A stretch of 55,539 bases of DNA from Viridibacterium sediminicola (GTDB lineage: Bacteria; Pseudomonadota; Gammaproteobacteria; Burkholderiales; Rhodocyclaceae). The notes below the pieces were generated by a model that searched no databases, was not told the origin of the DNA, and worked only from the letters and a program-made list of their open reading frames with translations. The stretch lies in NCBI RefSeq assembly GCF_039631295.1, contig NZ_JBDIVE010000015.1:1-55539 (forward strand), read 5' to 3'. Shown piece after piece: positions 52,313 to 55,539 of the stretch; the stretch's first letter is position 1, and the number at the start of each line of letters is the position of its first letter. The position numbers and the translations under genes are program-made.

Positions 52313-52370
52313 CTGAACGGCAGCCGTGCTCAAGATGGCCTGCGCCTGATCCGGTTTGGAGCTGAGGCGC
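52313..52370. repeat. about 60-base repeat, copy A
   Basis: Starts ctgaacggcag and contains atggcctgcgcctgatccgg. A second copy with four extra bases (acag) and a few changes is at 53202-53263 just after vapC, and a weak partial copy (gctgatagctcaggcgcaga and on, about 51483-51510) follows the decayed vapC. The repeats mark the toxin-antitoxin cluster as built by duplication or insertion. Confidence 0.75.
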
Positions 52371-52507
52371 AAAACGCAGAGCCGCTACAGCGCAGAGCGG
52401 AAAGCACGTAAATCGCCACTCCTGAACGCCTGGGCTCACCGAGCCCGCCCTAGCGAACTTGCGCATCATCCGCGTACGCGCTCGAAAACAAGCCGCCAGA
52501 GTGCGTT
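52371..52507. other. intergenic, nothing seen
   Basis: No gene and no further repeat recognised between repeat copy A and the phd promoter. Confidence 0.4.
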
Positions 52508-52545
52508 TTGACAGCGCTACTTAGCCAGACTAGACTAAGCTCTAA
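52508..52545 (+). promoter_or_regulatory. promoter and possible operator of phd-vapC
   Basis: TTGACA (52508-52513), a 17-base spacer and TAGACT (52531-52536) make a good sigma-70 promoter. Inside and beyond it are CTTAG (52520-52524) and CTAAG (52535-52539), an inverted pair suited to repression by the antitoxin. The ATG of phd follows at 52561. Confidence 0.75.
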
Positions 52546-52560
52546 CTTATGGAGGCTGCC

Positions 52561-52809
52561 ATGCAAGCGGTGAACATGCTTCAAGCCAAAACTTCGCTAT
52601 CCCGCCTGGTCGAGGCCATTGAACAAGGCGAGGAGCGGGAAATCGTCATTGCCCGTAACGGGCGCCCCGCAGCCAAGCTGGTGCCCATAGATGCCGCGCC
52701 GGCCGGCCAGCGCATCGGTATCGCCAAGGGCTTGTTCGAAGTACCGGACAACATCGACGCACACAATGACGAAGTAGCTCAGCTCTTCATGGGCGGAGCT
52801 CAGCCTTGA
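52561..52809 (+). CDS. Phd/YefM-type antitoxin
   Basis: An 82-residue antitoxin. AVNMLQAKTSLSRLVEAIEQ and EIVIARNGRPAAKLVPI are the DNA-binding half of the Phd/YefM family; the C-terminal tail binds the toxin. GGAGG lies five bases before the ATG at 52561, which is chosen over an in-frame ATG at 52549. Its stop overlaps the toxin start. Confidence 0.93.
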   Translation: MQAVNMLQAKTSLSRLVEAIEQGEEREIVIARNGRPAAKLVPIDAAPAGQRIGIAKGLFEVPDNIDAHNDEVAQLFMGGAQP

Positions 52810-53192
52810 ACCTGCTGCTCGACACGCACGTAGCCTTGTGGGCCATCGCCGACAGCCCAAAGTTGCCGCATAAGGCCCGCGAGCTTATTGCCTCGCCAAA
52901 AACCAATGTCTGGATCAGCGTCGCCAGCATCTGGGAAATCGCCATCAAACACTCATTGGGTCGCGGCGACATGCCCGTGTCCGGCAAAGATGCGCTGCGC
53001 TATTTCGCCGAGTCCGGCTATCGAAGTCTGTCGCTTGAGCCAGAACACGCCGTAGCCGTGGAAGATCTACCGGCACATCACAGCGACCCTTTTGACCGCA
53101 TTCTCATCGCCCAAGCGCTCGTTGAACCCATGCGCCTGATGACGCACGACGCACTGGTCGCGCGCTACAGCGACACCATCATCAAAATCTGA
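52806..53192 (+). CDS. vapC: VapC-type PIN domain toxin
   Basis: A 128-residue PIN ribonuclease. The acidic site is complete: D6 (LLLDTHVALW), E44 (SIWEIAIKHSLG), D94/D97 (HHSDPFDRILIAQA) and D115 (LMTHDALVARYSD). It starts with TTG, in a four-base overlap (TTGA) with the antitoxin stop, which lowers and couples toxin translation. Confidence 0.93.
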   Translation: MNLLLDTHVALWAIADSPKLPHKARELIASPKTNVWISVASIWEIAIKHSLGRGDMPVSGKDALRYFAESGYRSLSLEPEHAVAVEDLPAHHSDPFDRILIAQALVEPMRLMTHDALVARYSDTIIKI

Positions 53193-53201
53193 ATCGGGTG
53201 C

Positions 53202-53263
53202 CTGAACGGCAGACAGCCGTGCGCAAAATGGCCTTCGCCTGATCCGGTTCGTAGCTGAGGTAC
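53202..53263. repeat. about 60-base repeat, copy B
   Basis: The second copy of the repeat at 52313-52370, nine bases after the vapC stop. The following bases to 53532 hold no gene; they include a run of nine Gs near 53424-53432, after which base composition becomes AT-richer. Confidence 0.75.
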
Positions 53264-53532
53264 GGAATCCACCGCAAACTCCAAGCAGAATCATGAAAAA
53301 GCTGTGTAGATTGGCCGTCTGCGGCCAGCAAGGATTGGCGGTTTAAGTGGGCAGGCGTTCGTGCGCTTTGTCGAGCTATTTCAGCGCAGAGAGAAAACGT
53401 GCCGGTAGCCACACCTAAACGCGGGGGGGGGCGCCGAGCCCCCTACCTAGCTTAGCTTTGTGTTGGTTATGCCAAAATGATTGCACTATCTGTACTATTC
53501 GCCCCAACAGGAGAATTTAGTTAGGAGAGAAA

Positions 53533-54603
53533 ATGGACATCGTCGATGCAATTGACAAACGGATTGGGGAAGTTCGAACTGAAAGTTTGGACCTTTCTGT
53601 TGGCGAAATTACATCGCTACACGAGGCTGCTGAGCTAGTAATTCAGCCTGATTTCCAACGACTCTTTCGATGGAGCCCCGAGCAGCGATCACGACTAATT
53701 GAGTCAATGCTTTTGGAGCTTCCAATTCCTTCAATCTTTGTGATTGAACGTGAAAGCGGTGTCTTCGAGCTTATAGACGGCCTACAACGGGTTAGCTCGC
53801 TAATCCAATTTCTCAATCATCGAGCGTTGAATTTGGACAAACTTACGTTGCAAGGGTGCGACCTGATTCCAGAACTAAACGGACAATCTTTCGACGATCT
53901 GCCAATGACACTAAAGTTGCGGCTCAAGCGCACGGGAATTAGGACTGTTGTTATTAAACGGCAGAGCAGCCAATTTTTGCGATATGAGATGTTCAAGCGA
54001 CTAAACACCGGTGGGGCAAAATTGTCCGAGCAAGATATTCGAAACGTGAATGCACGCATGCTTGGGGATTCTGGAGTTGCATTCTATGAGTTCTTAAAGA
54101 GGTGCGCGGCACACGGCCCGTATACAACGACGGTTGAGCTTCTGCCCTCCACAGCAATGGATACGCGTACCAATGAAGAGTTAGTTCTACGTTTTTTTGC
54201 AACAAAAAACTATCGGACCAACTTCAAGGGGAATGTCAGCGACTGGCTCGATGACTTCATGGACTCGGTCCTGCTGAGTAAGAATGAATTTGACTTAGCT
54301 GCCGAGTTTGAGGTTTTTGATCGTCTATTTTCCCAATTGTCACGGCTCTTTGGTCCCTATGCGTTCGTCAAATATAGAAACGGATCGCCAATGGGAGGAG
54401 TTGCGCCAGCCTATTACGAGGCTGTTACGGGAGGGTGCTTGGAGCAATTGAATAAAATTGAAGGACTTAGCCCAGAATCAGCACAAATCATCCTTGCTCG
54501 AGTTGTCGAATCAGAGGCCTTTCGAGAAGTGACTGGGCCGGGAGCAAATTCTCTACCAAAGATGGTACGTAGAATCGAGTTAGTATCTGCTGCCTTTGCT
54601 TAA
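53533..54603 (+). CDS. DUF262 family protein
   Basis: 356 residues. The DUF262 core is in the N-terminal part: PDFQRLFRWSPEQRSRLIES (39-58) and then IDGLQRVSSLIQF with the D-G-x-Q-R signature (82-86). DUF262 has a ParB-like fold and, in GmrS/GmrD-type and related systems, is a nucleotide-dependent module joined to a nuclease. Here there is no DUF1524/HNH nuclease part; the C-terminal 200 residues are unassigned. The toxic partner is probably the HEPN protein encoded directly after (ATG adjoins the TAA). Ribosome site AGGAGAG. The codon use and base content are AT-richer than the chromosome around it, suggesting transfer. Confidence 0.88.
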   Translation: MDIVDAIDKRIGEVRTESLDLSVGEITSLHEAAELVIQPDFQRLFRWSPEQRSRLIESMLLELPIPSIFVIERESGVFELIDGLQRVSSLIQFLNHRALNLDKLTLQGCDLIPELNGQSFDDLPMTLKLRLKRTGIRTVVIKRQSSQFLRYEMFKRLNTGGAKLSEQDIRNVNARMLGDSGVAFYEFLKRCAAHGPYTTTVELLPSTAMDTRTNEELVLRFFATKNYRTNFKGNVSDWLDDFMDSVLLSKNEFDLAAEFEVFDRLFSQLSRLFGPYAFVKYRNGSPMGGVAPAYYEAVTGGCLEQLNKIEGLSPESAQIILARVVESEAFREVTGPGANSLPKMVRRIELVSAAFA

Positions 54604-55287
54604 ATGACATTGCTTGCATCCGCAATTTCGAAGGAGCTCACGCGCGACCTAGAGTGGCGCGAGGCAGAGCTTGCTCTGATGCGAAAGGACTTAATCCGAA
54701 CTACCAAGGGCTCACTGCACGAACAAGCCTTGCTCCGAGCGAATGTAGCGATGCTCTATGCTCACTACGAAGGCTTCTGCAAATTCGCACTGGGTGTTTA
54801 CTTGGAAGCCCTTGGAAAGCTTCGAATTCAGCGAAAGCATCTTAATTGGAGATTAGCAACGTTTTCTATGGGGGAGCTCAAGAAGGAGCTCATATCCAAA
54901 GGCGACAGCGCTGCGTTCTTCTCTGCGTTCATGGACGGGTTTAACACGCGCCTGGAAGAACAAGTTACACAGTTCGAGCAAATTCCGTCTATCTCAAATC
55001 TCTGGCCCGATCTGCTTATTGAGTGGCTCGATCGGTTGGCACTTGAATCCAACTACATCGCAACAGAAGGCACACTATTGGATAGTCTAGTATCCGCTCG
55101 GAATCAGATCGCACATGGCAAGAAGCTGACTATCAACAGCCGAGAGGCGTTGGACAAATACGCCAACGTTGCGGAACTCGCAATGCATACAGTCGCAGTT
55201 GGGATTGTGGATAGTATTCAAAAGCGAACTTATTTACGACACTCCATTGTCCATACGATTTTTAATCATGCAGTACAACGAACTTAA
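54604..55287 (+). CDS. HEPN domain protein (MAE_28990/MAE_18760-like)
   Basis: A 227-residue, mostly helical protein. YAHYEGFCKFALGVYLEAL (52-70) and the R-x4-H motif R166-NQIA-H171 followed by GKK are the marks of HEPN RNases, in which R and H form the active site. I recall this HEPN branch often being paired with DUF262 genes. It starts directly after the DUF262 stop, so the two are translated from one message. A toxin or antiviral RNase role controlled by the DUF262 partner is inferred. Confidence 0.85.
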   Translation: MTLLASAISKELTRDLEWREAELALMRKDLIRTTKGSLHEQALLRANVAMLYAHYEGFCKFALGVYLEALGKLRIQRKHLNWRLATFSMGELKKELISKGDSAAFFSAFMDGFNTRLEEQVTQFEQIPSISNLWPDLLIEWLDRLALESNYIATEGTLLDSLVSARNQIAHGKKLTINSREALDKYANVAELAMHTVAVGIVDSIQKRTYLRHSIVHTIFNHAVQRT

Positions 55288-55364
55288 TCTTTTCTAGCAT
55301 CTCAATTCTAGAAGCCCACTTATCAACCCGTATAAAACAGCGGGTTGTCGCTTCGCTCCCTCAA

Positions 55365-55462
55365 CTACTCGTCGTCCTCGTTTCTATATGAGGGCAGTGG
55401 ATGCACGATGGCGGCGATGAGCACGATGAGGGTCAGCGTGCCGAGGATGATACGGGTCAGTT
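55365..55462 (-). pseudogene. 3' remnant of a membrane protein gene cut by the IS
   Basis: Read on the minus strand, the frame RFKLTRIILGTLTLIVLIAA continues IVHPLPSYRNEDDE and a TAG stop at 55365-55367. It gives a hydrophobic helix and a charged tail, as at the end of a membrane protein. The frame has no start before it enters the insertion sequence at about 55463. The parent gene cannot be named. Confidence 0.45.
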
Positions 55463-55539
55463 TGAATCGCCCCGGGTTTTCTAGACACCCTGAAGCCTTA
55501 AACTTTCAGGCTGATGGAGGTGTTTATGAGCAACAAGCG
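55463..55539 (+). mobile_element. left end of an IS3-type insertion sequence (partial)
   Basis: The sequence from 55463, TGAATCGCCCCGGGTTTTCT, looks like the terminal inverted repeat of IS3-family elements (TG start, GCCCCGGG core). About 60 bases later an ORF starts with MSNKR. The element continues beyond the window, so its other end, the target duplication and the subgroup cannot be seen. Confidence 0.7.
55526..55539 (+). CDS. IS3-type transposase OrfA, first codons only
   Basis: GGAGG at 55516-55520 is followed by ATG at 55526; only MSNK and part of an R codon are inside the window. This is a frequent start of OrfA of IS3-family elements (MSNKRY...). It fits the terminal repeat just upstream. 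Confidence 0.6.

Noticed and set aside
51250..53540. Repeats considered as a CRISPR array
   Set aside because: Copies are few, imperfect, of unequal spacing and separated by genes; there are no regular spacers.
55325..55346. Hairpin AACCCG/CGGGTT after the HEPN gene as a terminator or attC site
   Set aside because: Six pairs, no T run and no integron core sites; it could be a weak terminator but support is insufficient.

Overview
The window looks like chromosomal DNA of a motile, GC-rich Gram-negative bacterium, most likely a betaproteobacterium close to Rhodocyclales. The grounds are protein style, the flagellar-type chemotaxis set with CheZ and two CheV proteins, the cysM locus with a PolB-type exonuclease homologue, the ygiQ, trxA, rho and rpmE genes, and the codon bias. 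No rRNA, tRNA or CRISPR array was recognised. The assignment to a lineage is inference.

Layout. Positions 1-7681: a P2A Ca2+-type ATPase, a universal stress protein, a small orphan protein, a YccS/FUSC-type membrane protein and a two-gene (split) chromate transporter. Positions 7961-13161: a 1249-residue hybrid sensor kinase (Cache-like sensor, three PAS, HisKA, HATPase, REC, Hpt), an ANTAR-type RNA-binding response regulator and a stand-alone CheD homologue. Positions 13228-14175: a cytosolic 5'-nucleotidase. Positions 14492-18703: an unusual four-gene chemosensory-like module made of a membrane-bound CheA-like kinase with no CheW domain, a CheY, a miniature MCP-tip protein and a CheX-like phosphatase. 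Positions 18719-30125: mostly housekeeping genes (SGNH esterase lipoprotein, YgiQ, LOG, AEC transporter, thioredoxin, Rho, L31, GT39 glycosyltransferase, a catalytically degraded exonuclease homologue, CysM, DUF3135).

Positions 30327-45303, all on the minus strand, hold a complete flagellar-type chemotaxis cluster. In transcription order it is HD-GYP-like, cheW, MCP, cheR, cheD, cheB, STAS, MCP, cheV, cheV, cheY, cheZ, cheA. It is split by a strong terminator after the STAS gene, and sigma-28-like promoters precede the second MCP and the cheV-cheA block. A CheY-type regulator is divergent from it. Next come two sulfate-binding proteins flanking an atypical sigma-54-type AAA+ regulator and a small membrane protein, then a SnoaL-GGDEF diguanylate cyclase.

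Positions 51253-55539 form an accessory island: a decayed vapC fragment, a higBA pair, a phd-vapC pair, interspersed repeats, and then an AT-richer two-gene cassette (DUF262 protein plus HEPN protein carrying the R-x4-H RNase motif). That cassette is a good candidate for a poorly described defence or toxin system. The window ends in the left end of an IS3-type insertion sequence that seems to have truncated a minus-strand gene.

How the genes work together. Most accessory content is signal transduction. The canonical Che cluster should control flagellar rotation through CheA/CheY/CheZ with adaptation by CheR/CheB/CheD. The 14.5-18.7 kb module is a separate phosphorelay with its own kinase, receiver and phosphatase. 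The hybrid kinase and ANTAR regulator probably control an antitermination response. The right end carries toxin-antitoxin and defence-like genes and mobile DNA.
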